From NCBI GenBank assembly GCA_018064345.1, contig JAGHVK010000042.1:1-60254 (forward strand): DNA of 60,254 nucleotides. Direction: 5' to 3'. The notes beneath the pieces were generated by a model that had not been told where the DNA came from, ran no database searches, and was given only the letters and a program-made list of their open reading frames with translations. The first letter of the stretch is position 1. Every line of letters begins with the position of its first letter. Shown here one piece after another: positions 18,124 through 27,476 of the stretch. This stretch comes from Candidatus Cacconaster merdequi. Its GTDB lineage: Bacteria > Bacteroidota > Bacteroidia > Bacteroidales > UBA932. Made by a program: the position numbers and the translations under genes.

Positions 18124-18762
18124 ATGATGGACAGACGACAACTTTCACTGTATCTTGTAACGGACCGCACTCTCGCATCCGGCCGCAGCATCGAGGATAT
18201 TGTCAGTGAGGCGGTTTCCGGTGGCGTGACGATGGTCCAGCTGCGGGAAAAGTGTGCGGACACCCGTGAGTTTGTTGAGATTGCTCTGAGACTCAAGGAA
18301 ATTCTCAAATCCAACGGTGTTCCATTGATAATAAACGACCGTATCGACGTGGCTCTGGCCTGTGATGCTGACGGAGTCCATATCGGACAGTCGGATATGC
18401 CTTACGCTCTGGCAAGGGAAATACTCGGACCCGATAAGATTATTGGACTTTCCGTTGAGAATCTCCGTCAGGTTGAAGAGGCCAACGCCCTGGACGTGGA
18501 CTATGTAGGCATTTCCCCCGTATTCTCTACTGCTACCAAGACAGATACCGCAGAGCCTTTCGGACTGGAGGGGCTTGCCCGTGCGGTAAGGATGTCGGCC
18601 CACCCTGCGGTGGCCATAGGCGGAATCAATGCAACGACCGTTGCGGACGTTATGAGGTGCGGCCCTGACGGAGTTGCTGTGGTAAGTGCCATAGTATCTG
18701 CCGCTTCTCCACGAAGGGCAGCGGAAGAACTGTCAGTGCTGCAAAAGAATTCCCGTCAGTGA
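18124..18762 (+). CDS. thiE: Thiamine phosphate synthase
   Basis: Joins HMP-PP and thiazole phosphate to make thiamine monophosphate in the cytoplasm. 212 aa TIM barrel of normal length. Seen: the LYLVTDR start motif, VQLREK, LIINDRIDVAL (phosphate/HMP binding), DGVHIGQSD, VGISPVFSTATKTD and the AIGGI phosphate motif near the C-terminus. No other thiamine genes and no TPP riboswitch-like structure are adjacent. It stands alone after tRNA-Phe. Start could be the first or second of two consecutive ATG codons. Confidence 0.94.
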   Translation: MMDRRQLSLYLVTDRTLASGRSIEDIVSEAVSGGVTMVQLREKCADTREFVEIALRLKEILKSNGVPLIINDRIDVALACDADGVHIGQSDMPYALAREILGPDKIIGLSVENLRQVEEANALDVDYVGISPVFSTATKTDTAEPFGLEGLARAVRMSAHPAVAIGGINATTVADVMRCGPDGVAVVSAIVSAASPRRAAEELSVLQKNSRQ

Positions 18763-18783
18763 CGATATATGGCAAATGTTGGT

Positions 18784-18791
18784 TATATTTG
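18784..18791 (+). promoter_or_regulatory. Putative -7 element for the phosphodiesterase gene
   Basis: TATATTTG matches the TAnnTTTG box and lies 30 nt before the start codon. No convincing -33 box is seen. Confidence 0.4.
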
Positions 18792-18821
18792 TGAAAGAAA
18801 ACACAATAATAATAGTATAGT

Positions 18822-19610
18822 ATGAAAAAGTATCTTGTATCAGTCGCTCTTGTCGCTGTCGCTTTGCTGTCAGCAATGTGTACAAAACCTGTCGGACCGC
18901 AGGTGGTCGCCCATCGTGGTTACTGGGACATTGAAGGAAGCGCCCAGAACTCGCTTGAGGCACTCAGGCAGGCGGGCGAACATAATTTCTACGGAAGTGA
19001 GTTCGACGTGAACCTCACCGCTGATGATGTACTTGTCGTGAATCACGACTTCACTTTCCACGGCATTATGATTGATGAGAATCCATACTCTGCAATCAAG
19101 GATTCCACACTTGCCAACGGAGAAGTCATTCCGACTCTCGACCAGTACCTCGACCTTTTCCTGCAGTATCCTCAGCTTCAGCTCGTCTTCGAGCTCAAGA
19201 GCAAAGGTGACGCTGATTACGAGGCACGGGCAATCCCTATGTTGCTTGAAAAACTCGAAGAAAGAGGCCTCACTTCAAGGACCGATTTCATATCTTTCAG
19301 CCTCACGGCGTGCCAGGAAGTGGCAAAGAGGGTGCCTGAAATGATGGTTGAGTACCTTGGCGGCGAAATTGCTCCTGCTGAGCTCAAGGCTATGGGTATC
19401 AATGGTATCGACTACCATTACAGCGCTTTGGAAAAGCATCCGGAATGGGTTGAGGAAGCTCATTCCCTTGGAATGGTCTGCAATGCGTGGACTGTGAATA
19501 CCGAGGAGAAAATCAACGAGATGCTCGAACTCGGTGCAGACTTCATCACTACCAACGCTCCTGAACTTGCTGAACAGCTGATTGCAGCAAGGGCTGAAGA
19601 GTCAAAGTAG
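18822..19610 (+). CDS. Glycerophosphodiester phosphodiesterase family protein (exported)
   Basis: Hydrolyses glycerophosphodiesters to glycerol-3-phosphate and an alcohol. 262 aa. Seen: an N-terminal signal with a cysteine at residue 20 (lipoprotein-like, though the Met before it is not a canonical lipobox), then the GDPD barrel with catalytic-type residues H31-R32, E60, D62 and H75 (AHRGYW, SEFDVNL, NHD), and the late AWTVNT motif. All key residues are present. Likely acts in the periplasm on phospholipid head-group products. The membrane protein gene follows after 18 nt, so both may be co-transcribed. Confidence 0.9.
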   Translation: MKKYLVSVALVAVALLSAMCTKPVGPQVVAHRGYWDIEGSAQNSLEALRQAGEHNFYGSEFDVNLTADDVLVVNHDFTFHGIMIDENPYSAIKDSTLANGEVIPTLDQYLDLFLQYPQLQLVFELKSKGDADYEARAIPMLLEKLEERGLTSRTDFISFSLTACQEVAKRVPEMMVEYLGGEIAPAELKAMGINGIDYHYSALEKHPEWVEEAHSLGMVCNAWTVNTEEKINEMLELGADFITTNAPELAEQLIAARAEESK

Positions 19611-19628
19611 CCTGCTTGCCGGAACAAT

Positions 19629-20576
19629 ATGAAAGAAGAGACGATACATCGTATAAAGTCTTGTGTCCGGGACGTTCTGCCGACCACGACAAAAACGTGT
19701 ATCTGGATTATCAAGATTACTGCGGGAGTGTCATTTGCAATGATGCTCCTGAAGTATTTCAATATATTGCCTTATATCTCTGATGCCATAAGCCCTGTGT
19801 TCAAGTATTTCGGACTGCCCGGAGCTTCCGCACTGGCTTATGTGTCAGGATATTTCGTGAATGTGTATTCTGCCATAGCAGTAATGGCGACTCTTGACCT
19901 TGACTGGCGGGCTCTGACCATTCTCTGCACTATGATAATGGCTTCACATTCAATGGTGCTTGAGACACCTGTGTTGAAAAAGACTGGTGCAAGTGCCGTA
20001 AGAATGGTGATTGTCAGAACTTTGAGCGCTTTCATCCTTGGATTTGTCCTGAATCTTGTGCTCCCTGGCAGCGCCGCATCGGAGGTCGTTGCATCAGCGC
20101 AGCCTGAACACTTGTCTTTCGGCACTGCGCTGTGGCAGTGGCTGCTTTCCACCCTCAAGCTTATTGTGATGATGGCGGCCATCATATACGCCCTGAATAT
20201 TCTGCAGCGGCTTCTTCAGGAGTTCGGGATAATGGACAGGATTGCGTTCGTCTTCAAGCCGTTGATGCGCGTGTTCGGCCTTCCGTCTTCAACAGTCTTC
20301 CTGTGGATTGTGGCGAATGTGATAGGACTCGGTTACGGAGCGGCTGCGATTCTGGATTCCCTTTCCCGGAACGGCCTTACGCTCAGGGATGTGAAACTGC
20401 TCGACAGCCATATCAGTGTTTCTCACAGCAACCTCGAAGACTTGATTCTTCTTTCTGCCTGCGGGGCTGTGTGGTGGATTCTGCTGTTGAGCCGGTGGGT
20501 TATGGCAATCATTCTGGTATGGGAACAGAAACTGGAATTCCTGGTGGAAGATATCGTTTCTAAAAACCGTGTATGA
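19629..20576 (+). CDS. Nucleoside-recognition (Gate) domain membrane protein
   Basis: Polytopic inner-membrane protein of 315 aa with two related halves, each with several helices. This is the layout of nucleoside-recognition/Gate domain proteins (relatives of spore maturation proteins A/B). Seen: motifs around YVSGYFVN and VIGLGYGAAAI, which look like the two Gate repeats. Substrate is unknown; transport or membrane signalling is the usual guess. It follows the phosphodiesterase gene closely and precedes trxB by 114 nt. Confidence 0.75.
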   Translation: MKEETIHRIKSCVRDVLPTTTKTCIWIIKITAGVSFAMMLLKYFNILPYISDAISPVFKYFGLPGASALAYVSGYFVNVYSAIAVMATLDLDWRALTILCTMIMASHSMVLETPVLKKTGASAVRMVIVRTLSAFILGFVLNLVLPGSAASEVVASAQPEHLSFGTALWQWLLSTLKLIVMMAAIIYALNILQRLLQEFGIMDRIAFVFKPLMRVFGLPSSTVFLWIVANVIGLGYGAAAILDSLSRNGLTLRDVKLLDSHISVSHSNLEDLILLSACGAVWWILLLSRWVMAIILVWEQKLEFLVEDIVSKNRV

Positions 20577-20662
20577 AGTGCCTGAGAGTAACGTCAGAGG
20601 ACAACTGTCACGCTCTCACAAAATTTTTTGTCATAAAAAATATTTGGTAGTTCGAAATTAAC

Positions 20663-20670
20663 TATCTTTG
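20663..20670 (+). promoter_or_regulatory. Putative -7 element for trxB operon
   Basis: TATCTTTG, with a TTTG 16 nt upstream at 20643-20646 (shorter than the usual 19 nt), 20 nt before the trxB ATG. It likely drives trxB-bamD-rpoZ-recN. Confidence 0.5.
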
Positions 20671-20690
20671 CGGTCCAAAATCTTCATTGA

Positions 20691-21620
20691 ATGAGTAAAA
20701 AGGAGACAAAGTGCCTAATAGTCGGCAGTGGCCCTGCGGGATATACTGCGGCTATCTATGCCTCACGTTCCGCCCTCTCGCCAATCCTTGTCGAGGGATT
20801 GCAGCCGGGAGGTCAGCTGACAACAACCACTGTAATCGAGAATTTCCCGGGTTTCCCGAACGGTATCGATGCAAATGAGCTTATGTCATCCATGCGTCAG
20901 CAGGCAGAGAATCTGGGTACACGTATATGTTCCGGCGTTGTGACCAAAGCTGACCTTTCCAAGCGACCGTTCACTGTTTTCCTGGATGGAGGTGATGAGA
21001 TTGAAGCCGAGACAGTCATTGTCGCTACCGGAGCAACTGCAAAGTATCTGGGCCTTCCGAGTGAGACAAGATTCCGCGGTATGGGAGTATCTGCGTGTGC
21101 CACTTGCGACGGATTCTTCTATCGTGGCAAAGATGTTGCAGTGGTGGGAGGTGGCGATACTGCCTGTGAAGAGGCTTCATATCTTGCCTCGCTCTGCCGC
21201 AAGGTCTATATGATTGTGCGCCGCAATGAGTTGCGTGCATCAAAGGCTATGCAGGAGAGGGTGAAAGCTGCCGGCAACATCGAGATTCTCTGGGAGTGCA
21301 ACACTCAGGAGGTGCTCGGTGACGATATGGGAGTTACAGGTGTGAGACTTGTACGCAGGGACGGAGAGGTGTTCGATAAGAAGATAGACGGATTTTTCCT
21401 CGCCATAGGACATCACCCCGCATCCGATGTCTTCAGTGAGTGGCTTGAAACTGATGAGAACGGGTATATCGTAACAGACGGCCGCAGCTCGAAGACGAAT
21501 GTGGAAGGTGTGTTCGCGGCAGGGGACGTGCAGGACCCTCAGTATCGCCAGGCTGTCGCTGCCGCCGGGAGCGGATGCCGTGCAGCCCTTGATGCCGAGC
21601 GTTTTTTATTGTCAAAGTAG
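20691..21620 (+). CDS. trxB: Thioredoxin-disulfide reductase
   Basis: FAD- and NADPH-dependent reductase that keeps thioredoxin reduced in the cytoplasm. 309 aa, typical of the low-molecular-weight bacterial form. Seen: FAD-binding GSGPAGYTAA at residues 13-22, the redox pair CATC with C136 and C139, NADPH-binding GGGDTACEEA, and the C-terminal FAD motif FAAGDVQD. First gene of a run with bamD 6 nt downstream. Confidence 0.96.
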   Translation: MSKKETKCLIVGSGPAGYTAAIYASRSALSPILVEGLQPGGQLTTTTVIENFPGFPNGIDANELMSSMRQQAENLGTRICSGVVTKADLSKRPFTVFLDGGDEIEAETVIVATGATAKYLGLPSETRFRGMGVSACATCDGFFYRGKDVAVVGGGDTACEEASYLASLCRKVYMIVRRNELRASKAMQERVKAAGNIEILWECNTQEVLGDDMGVTGVRLVRRDGEVFDKKIDGFFLAIGHHPASDVFSEWLETDENGYIVTDGRSSKTNVEGVFAAGDVQDPQYRQAVAAAGSGCRAALDAERFLLSK

Positions 21621-21626
21621 AGTGAT

Positions 21627-22445
21627 ATGAAAGTTAAGAGTCTGTTCGCCGCCGTAGTTGTCCTGATTGCACTTGCCTCCTGCAAGTCGCAGTATGATAT
21701 TGTGCTTTCGGGTCAGGATGCCGATGAAAAATACAAGATGGCTTTCGACCTTTTCAATGCGAAGAAGTTCTCAAAGGCCGCCGAGATGTTTGAATCGCTT
21801 TCTCTTTTGACCCGTGGAACCGCACAGGACGACACAGTGCAGTACTATTGGGCATTGAGCAATTATAATTTTGGCGATTACCCTACCGCAGAATCAAATT
21901 TCGACCAGTTCATCTCTACGTATCCGGTAAGTGTATTCATCGATGAAGCAATGTATCTGAGGCTTGACTGCCTTTACAGAGGGACCTATCGCTATGAGCT
22001 TGATCAGCAACCTACCTACAAGGCAATCAACGAGATGAATATCTTTATGAGGGAACATCCGCAGTCTCAGTATTTTGAGCTTGTAATGGGTATGGTGGAC
22101 GATCTCAAGGGAAGGCTTGAATTGAAATCCTACAAGTCAGCCTACCTCTATTATCATATGGAGGATTATCAGGCAGCTCATTATGCCCTCAAGAACGTGC
22201 TCAAGGACAATGCGGACAACAGATATCGTGAGGAAATCCTGTACTATACGGCTCTTTCCGCCTACAAGTACGCATTCAACAGCATAGACAGCAAGAAGAA
22301 GGAGAGATACCTCACTTTCGTTGACGACTATCTGAACGTGATAGGAGAGTATCCGGAAACCAAGTACCGCAAGGAACTTGACGCCCTTTATGACAAAGTA
22401 CAGAAAGTATTAAGAATAGATAATTCAGAAGAAGATGGAAAATAA
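21627..22445 (+). CDS. bamD: Outer membrane assembly lipoprotein BamD
   Basis: Essential lipoprotein of the BAM complex that helps insert beta-barrel proteins. 272 aa. Seen: a lipoprotein signal with canonical LASC box (Cys19) and tetratricopeptide-like helices throughout (several Y/A/F-patterned repeats such as YYWALSNYNFGDYPTAESNFDQF). The start of rpoZ overlaps its end by 11 nt, so the two are probably coupled. Partner BamA is encoded at 30165-32705. Confidence 0.9.
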   Translation: MKVKSLFAAVVVLIALASCKSQYDIVLSGQDADEKYKMAFDLFNAKKFSKAAEMFESLSLLTRGTAQDDTVQYYWALSNYNFGDYPTAESNFDQFISTYPVSVFIDEAMYLRLDCLYRGTYRYELDQQPTYKAINEMNIFMREHPQSQYFELVMGMVDDLKGRLELKSYKSAYLYYHMEDYQAAHYALKNVLKDNADNRYREEILYYTALSAYKYAFNSIDSKKKERYLTFVDDYLNVIGEYPETKYRKELDALYDKVQKVLRIDNSEEDGK

Positions 22446-22749
22446 GAAGCAGATTCCTACAAACACAATTACCCGGAACCTTTCAGAATTTGCCGCTCCG
22501 ACCGGCAATATCTATGAGTCGGTAATGATTATTGCCAAGCGTTCCAACGCAATTTCTGCGGACGTGAAGCAGGAACTGAGCAAGAAACTTGAGGAATTTT
22601 CGAATTATGCCGACACTCTTGAAGAGACATTCGAGAATAAGGAGCAGATAGAGATTTCCAAATATTATGAGCGCCTTCCGAAGCCGACTCTGATTGCAAC
22701 AAAAGAGTTTCAGGACGGTGAAATCATTTACAGAAAGGCTGCAAAATAG
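22435..22749 (+). CDS. rpoZ: RNA polymerase omega/Rpb6-like subunit
   Basis: Small subunit of RNA polymerase. 104 aa. The N-terminal half (TGNIYESVMIIAKRSNAIS) matches the omega/Rpb6 signature for binding the beta' C-terminus. The acidic middle is typical of the Bacteroidota form. It starts inside the bamD coding end and lies 8 nt before recN. Identification rests on the signature and on the conserved bamD-rpoZ neighbourhood in this phylum. Confidence 0.85.
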   Translation: MENKKQIPTNTITRNLSEFAAPTGNIYESVMIIAKRSNAISADVKQELSKKLEEFSNYADTLEETFENKEQIEISKYYERLPKPTLIATKEFQDGEIIYRKAAK

Positions 22750-22757
22750 AGCGTGAA

Positions 22758-24371
22758 ATGCTCAAGAAGCTGAGTATCGGGAATTACGTATTGATTGATC
22801 ACCTGGAGATTCCGTTTCCGGGTGACCTTGTTATTATAACAGGTGAGACAGGCGCCGGAAAGTCAATCCTTCTGGGCGCTCTGTCACTTATTCTCGGTGC
22901 CAAGGCTGATGTATCAGTAATCAAGGACCAGACACGCAACTGCGTGGTGGAGGCCCTGTTCGAGACAGGAGAAGGTGAGGTCATAGTACGGCGTGTGGTT
23001 TCTCCGTCGGGCCGTTCCCGCGCCTTTGTAGATGACGAACCTGTGACTCTCGATGAACTTCGCGAGCTTTCATCCTCTCTTGTGGACATACATTCCCAGC
23101 ATCAGCATCTTCTGCTTTCAGACAGACATTTCCAGCTTGCTTCCCTTGACGGGTACGCTGCCCTTTCATCTGTCCTGACGGAATATTCATCGTTGTATAA
23201 GGATTATGTTGCTCAGAAAGAGCATCTTTCAAAGTTACGCGATGAGATTGCCCGTGATGAGAAGGACAGAGAGTATCTCGAATACTGCTACCGCCGTCTG
23301 GAAGAGGCCCATATAGTGGACGGGGAATTGCAGGATCTGGAAGAGGAACAGTCGCGTCTGGCAAATGTAGAGCAGATACACGCGGCTGTTTCGCGCATAG
23401 AAGGAATATTCTCCGGAGAGACGCTCTCGATGGACTCCGGCTTGAAGGAGACGGCTTCTCTTCTGTCAAAAACTTCGCAGTATCTTCCTGACTTCTCCCA
23501 ATTGGCCGAAAGAGTCGAATCGGCGAGGATAGAGCTCAAGGATATCCTGTCAGAGATAGAAAGTCAGGGTGAGGGTGTATCGTTCTCACCGGAACGCCTC
23601 GAAGAGGTCGATGCAAGGCTGACGCTTCTGTATGACCTTATGCGGCGCAACTCTGTCGGAACACTTTCGGAACTTGTCGCCTTGCGTGACAGCCTTGCCT
23701 CGCGTCTGGGAGCCGGTGCTGACCGCCAGGCCGAGCTCGATACCCTTCAAAGGAAGGTGGAAGAGCTTGAAAAAGAGTGCAGGAGGTCTGCCGAAAAAAT
23801 ACACGGGTTGAGAGTTGCGGCTGCTCCACAGCTTTCATCCTTGATTGAAAAGAAGATACGCTCCCTGGAGATGCCTTCGGCCTGTTTCAGGGCAGAGGTT
23901 GTCTCACGCGAAGGTTTCGGACCGGACGGAGCTGATGACGTACGATTCCTGTTCAATGCCAACGGAGGAGAACTGCAGGACCTCTCAAAATGTGCCAGCG
24001 GTGGTGAGCTTTCGAGGATTATGCTGTGCCTCAAGTCAGTGATGGCCAACTATTCCGGGATGCCTACGATGATATTCGACGAGATTGATACCGGTGTCTC
24101 GGGACGCGTGGCTGACAAGATGGGAGAACTTATTTCAGAGATGGGGCGTTCCATGCAGATATTTGCAATAACGCATCTTCCTCAGGTGGCAGGAAAAGGC
24201 TCCGCACACTATCTTGTCTATAAAGAGACAGGTGAGGATGGCATAGCAAGGAGCAACATAAGGCAGATAACAGGGGAGGAAAGGGTTATGGAAATCGCCA
24301 GAATGCTGAGCGGCTCGACACTCACGGCCGAGGCCGTGGCAAATGCCAGGGTCTTGTTGAACGATCAATAA
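22758..24371 (+). CDS. recN: DNA repair protein RecN
   Basis: SMC-like ATPase acting in double-strand break repair. 537 aa, near the usual 550. Seen: N-terminal Walker A GETGAGKS (about residues 30-37), a central coiled coil rich in E/K/L (about 150-350), the ABC signature CASGGELSRI, and Walker B FDEIDTGVSG near the C-terminus with ITHLPQVA after it. It follows rpoZ by 8 nt and precedes nagB by 30 nt. Confidence 0.95.
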   Translation: MLKKLSIGNYVLIDHLEIPFPGDLVIITGETGAGKSILLGALSLILGAKADVSVIKDQTRNCVVEALFETGEGEVIVRRVVSPSGRSRAFVDDEPVTLDELRELSSSLVDIHSQHQHLLLSDRHFQLASLDGYAALSSVLTEYSSLYKDYVAQKEHLSKLRDEIARDEKDREYLEYCYRRLEEAHIVDGELQDLEEEQSRLANVEQIHAAVSRIEGIFSGETLSMDSGLKETASLLSKTSQYLPDFSQLAERVESARIELKDILSEIESQGEGVSFSPERLEEVDARLTLLYDLMRRNSVGTLSELVALRDSLASRLGAGADRQAELDTLQRKVEELEKECRRSAEKIHGLRVAAAPQLSSLIEKKIRSLEMPSACFRAEVVSREGFGPDGADDVRFLFNANGGELQDLSKCASGGELSRIMLCLKSVMANYSGMPTMIFDEIDTGVSGRVADKMGELISEMGRSMQIFAITHLPQVAGKGSAHYLVYKETGEDGIARSNIRQITGEERVMEIARMLSGSTLTAEAVANARVLLNDQ

Positions 24372-24401
24372 CGAACTATATATACTACATTTCAAGTAAT
24401 C

Positions 24402-25214
24402 ATGCGTTTAATTATTCAAGAATCCTATGGAAAGATGTCGCAGTGGGCTGCGGCATACATCGTCCAAAAAATCAATGATTTCAAACCGACTCCTGAGAAG
24501 CCGTTCGTATTGGGTCTCCCTACAGGTTCAACACCTATCGGAACATACAAGGAGCTGATTCATCTCTATGAAACCGGCAAGGTCTCTTTCGAGAACGTCG
24601 TTACCTTCAATATGGATGAATATATCGGTATCCCTGAAAATCATCCTGAAAGTTACCATACTTTCATGTGGGATCATTTCTTCTCTCACATCAACATCAA
24701 GAAGGAAAACGTGAACATTCTTAACGGAAATGCTGCGGATCCTGAGAAGGAATGCGAGAATTATGAGGCAAAGATTGCTTCATACGGTGGAATAGACCTC
24801 TTTATGGGCGGTATCGGTCCTGACGGCCACATCGCTTTCAATGAGCCGGGTTCTTCACTCAATTCAAGGACAAGAGTAAAGTCTCTTACAACTGACACCA
24901 TAATCGCCAATTCACGCTTCTTTGAGAACGATATCAACAAGGTTCCGAAGACAGCTCTCACCGTAGGTGTCGCTACCATAATGTCCGCCAAGGAAGTGCT
25001 GATTCTCGCTAACGGACACAACAAGGCAAGGGCGCTCTATCACGCAGTTGAAGGCTCTGTGAACCATATGTGGACCATTTCTGTTCTCCAGATGCACCCG
25101 AAAGGCATCATTGTATGCGATGACGCAGCAACCGTTGAACTGAAGGTCGGTACAGTGAATTACTTCAAGGATATTGAAAAGAACAACCTGGACCCTACTT
25201 CTCTACTGAAATAG
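24402..25214 (+). CDS. nagB: Glucosamine-6-phosphate deaminase
   Basis: Converts glucosamine-6-phosphate to fructose-6-phosphate and ammonia, the exit step of amino-sugar catabolism. 270 aa, like E. coli NagB (266). Seen: LGLPTGSTP phosphate loop, NMDEYIG with Asp72 (the proton-abstracting residue in the E. coli enzyme) and [14 protein letters not shown] with the ring-opening His. Its last 20 nt overlap the 3' end of the convergent LysM gene. A weak TACATTT element precedes the start. Confidence 0.95.
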   Translation: MRLIIQESYGKMSQWAAAYIVQKINDFKPTPEKPFVLGLPTGSTPIGTYKELIHLYETGKVSFENVVTFNMDEYIGIPENHPESYHTFMWDHFFSHINIKKENVNILNGNAADPEKECENYEAKIASYGGIDLFMGGIGPDGHIAFNEPGSSLNSRTRVKSLTTDTIIANSRFFENDINKVPKTALTVGVATIMSAKEVLILANGHNKARALYHAVEGSVNHMWTISVLQMHPKGIIVCDDAATVELKVGTVNYFKDIEKNNLDPTSLLK

Positions 25215-26739
25215 TGAAGTCCGGATTGTAAATCAGATTGCGGGTGGCGATGTTTCGCCATCCGCTGTTTTTATCATCCCTCACGAAGTGGAGGTTGCAC
25301 TGGAGAAGACTCTGTTCTTCGAGGTCGTAGAGGTCGTCAATGCGGCCTGCATTGTAGAGCGTGGTCACGAAATATGTGACAAGGTCGTGCCCCTGGAATG
25401 AGAATGCCGTAGGTTCGGCGTTGAACAGGGCGCGGTACTCATAAACGAATGCGTGGGTGTCAGCATCTTCGTAATCGACGAAATATGGAGCTGAAACGTG
25501 CGCATTTGCGTTGTACAGCGTGTTGTAGTCGAGCGCGTCCTCGAATCCGCGCATCGTATTGCTGCAATAGGTTGATACTTTGATGTTTCCTCTCGCTATG
25601 AGGCTGATGTTCCTTATCACGTCAGGCGCGAAGGATTCATCTTCCGAAGCCACGATGATCTTGTATCTGCTGTTTCCCGACCACTGCCGGCTGAGCCTCT
25701 GGCCAAGTTCCCTGCCTTTGAGGATATCGTATGCGAGATTGTTGTATTCGATTCCGGAAAGGTCCAACGCATTCTTGATTCTTTCCACAAGCCTCTGCTC
25801 CTTGAGAGTGGAGTTGTAGAAGATATAGACTTTGTCGCCGTATTGCGGATTGATGGACGCCAGCAGGTTTACCATTTGTATCGAGTCGGAGGCAGGTGCC
25901 TGGATGAAGTACGGGTTGCCCTCGGTGAATGATTCCGCTGCGTAGTCCAAAGGAGAGACGACAGGAATCCTGTTGTCACAGGCAAACTCCACGAAAGGCT
26001 TCATATCCGCACTGTGTACCGGTCCGATGATGATGCTGCTTTCCCTGAGCCGCGATTCTGTCAAAGGATTCCCGCTCCGGAGGTCATATACGTCAAGGAT
26101 GACTGAATATCCATACCCTTTGAGCTCCTCAAGTGCCTGAAGCGCCCCGCAGTAGAAATCAATGTACTTCTCGGATGGAGTCCCTGAAACGTCCATAGGA
26201 AGGACAAGGGACACTCTGACAGGATTCTCTTCGGAAAAGACGGATGTCTGTTGCTCTGCCGGAGCCGAAGCATCTTCTTCAGGAGCTTCAGCATAGACGT
26301 AAATTGTGTCGGGAACCGTTATGGTCTCCTCATCGGGCCGGCTTTCCTGAACTTCCCGCCCGGTATTGCTGCTGCGCTTTCCGAAAAGCTTTTCGTACCA
26401 TTTCAGCTTCCCTTCACCACTGTCTCTGCCACTACCGGTTTCATTGGTCTCAGACTGGACTGTCGCGACGGGAATGTACAGGAGAGAACCTTGCCTGAGG
26501 CCGTCCCTGACTGAAGGATTGGCCTCAAGCAGTTCTTCCTCTGTTACGCCGTATGCCTTGCAGATTGAATAGACGGTCTGTTTCGGCAGTACCTTGTGCA
26601 AGTAGTATATCTTTCCTGACAGGTTCACTTTCTGGTCTGATACCGTCACTTCCGGCGCAATGTACTCCTGACCGGCAACAGGTGCTGCCTGAAGAAGGAA
26701 TACTATGGCGGATATTAAGATGGAAAGATACCGGCGCAT
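25195..26739 (-). CDS. LysM domain fused to type 1 periplasmic-binding-like domain
   Basis: Exported protein of 514 aa. Seen: signal peptide (about residues 1-24), one LysM peptidoglycan-binding motif (about 44-92, with [16 protein letters not shown]), a Ser/Glu-rich linker, and a C-terminal type 1 periplasmic binding protein fold (about 165-510; the LIV-BP/LpoA-like ABC substrate-binding fold, with [10 protein letters not shown] and PVVSPLDYA). No lipid-attachment cysteine is seen. The layout suggests a cell-wall-tethered sensor or a regulator of peptidoglycan synthesis rather than an ABC transporter component, as no permease is nearby. Transcribed after the OmpH-like gene with an 18-nt gap. 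Confidence 0.8.
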   Translation of the reverse strand: MRRYLSILISAIVFLLQAAPVAGQEYIAPEVTVSDQKVNLSGKIYYLHKVLPKQTVYSICKAYGVTEEELLEANPSVRDGLRQGSLLYIPVATVQSETNETGSGRDSGEGKLKWYEKLFGKRSSNTGREVQESRPDEETITVPDTIYVYAEAPEEDASAPAEQQTSVFSEENPVRVSLVLPMDVSGTPSEKYIDFYCGALQALEELKGYGYSVILDVYDLRSGNPLTESRLRESSIIIGPVHSADMKPFVEFACDNRIPVVSPLDYAAESFTEGNPYFIQAPASDSIQMVNLLASINPQYGDKVYIFYNSTLKEQRLVERIKNALDLSGIEYNNLAYDILKGRELGQRLSRQWSGNSRYKIIVASEDESFAPDVIRNISLIARGNIKVSTYCSNTMRGFEDALDYNTLYNANAHVSAPYFVDYEDADTHAFVYEYRALFNAEPTAFSFQGHDLVTYFVTTLYNAGRIDDLYDLEEQSLLQCNLHFVRDDKNSGWRNIATRNLIYNPDFTISVEK

Positions 26740-26757
26740 TTCTGAACAGACAGGCTC

Positions 26758-27366
26758 TTAGTTGTTCCTGTTCTTGATGTATTCGGCGTTGAGGCCTTCA
26801 ACTACCTGCTGGGTGATGTCAAGTGCAGGGCTGCCCATGATAACCACATTGGTGGCTTCGCTTGTAGTGAGGATTGCGGCAAAGTTGTGCTCTTCGTTGT
26901 AACCCTCGAGGAAAGTCTTGATGGCATCCATTATCTGGTTGTTGAGGACCATCTCTTCTTCCTGAAGTTCGTACTGCTTCTGGTTTGCAAGGTTCTGGAG
27001 ATCCTGCTGGCGCTGCTGGAGAGCATTCTGCTGCTGTTCGGCTGCAGAGCGGGTGAGCAGGCCTTTGTTGATCTGGTTCTCAAAAGCCTTGATGTCGCTT
27101 TCGAGCTTGCGGCCCTTCTTCTGAAGGTCGTCCTGCACACTTGTGGCCTTTGCCTCGAATGCCGAACGCAGGTCGCTGTACATATCGTACTGCATGATCA
27201 GTGTGTCGATTCTCAGGTAGACGATGTCCCCCGCCTGTGCGGAAGTTTCGGTCAGGTCAGTTGCTGCAGTGTGTTTCTTTGCAGGTGATTTGAAGAGGGC
27301 AAGAGCCAGTGCGGCGATAGCGACTGCTACTGCAACGATGCTCAGGATAAGTGGTGTCTTTTTCAT
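26758..27366 (-). CDS. OmpH/Skp-family membrane-anchored protein
   Basis: 202 aa. An N-terminal hydrophobic segment (about residues 5-25) is followed by a long Q/E/K-rich coiled coil (about 60-140), the arrangement of the periplasmic chaperone Skp/OmpH that carries unfolded outer-membrane proteins. The C-terminal part (AAILTTSEATNVVIMGSPALDIT) matches the OmpH core end. The hydrophobic segment lacks an obvious cleavage site, so it may stay as an anchor. Two further OmpH paralogs lie at 32717 and 33242. Probable -7 box at 27432-27439. Confidence 0.85.
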   Translation of the reverse strand: MKKTPLILSIVAVAVAIAALALALFKSPAKKHTAATDLTETSAQAGDIVYLRIDTLIMQYDMYSDLRSAFEAKATSVQDDLQKKGRKLESDIKAFENQINKGLLTRSAAEQQQNALQQRQQDLQNLANQKQYELQEEEMVLNNQIMDAIKTFLEGYNEEHNFAAILTTSEATNVVIMGSPALDITQQVVEGLNAEYIKNRNN

Positions 27367-27431
27367 TTTTAATATTAATTGTTTGATGATTGAGCTACTG
27401 AAAAATCAAGCGACTATCAGGTATAATCGTG

Positions 27432-27439
27432 CAAATATA
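27432..27439 (-). promoter_or_regulatory. Putative -7 element for the OmpH-LysM pair
   Basis: Minus strand TATATTTG, 66 nt upstream of the ATG at 27366. A TTTG is present upstream but at shorter than usual spacing. Confidence 0.4.
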
Positions 27440-27476
27440 ATCAAAAAAATGTAACAAAGTCAGAATGTGCTTCCAA

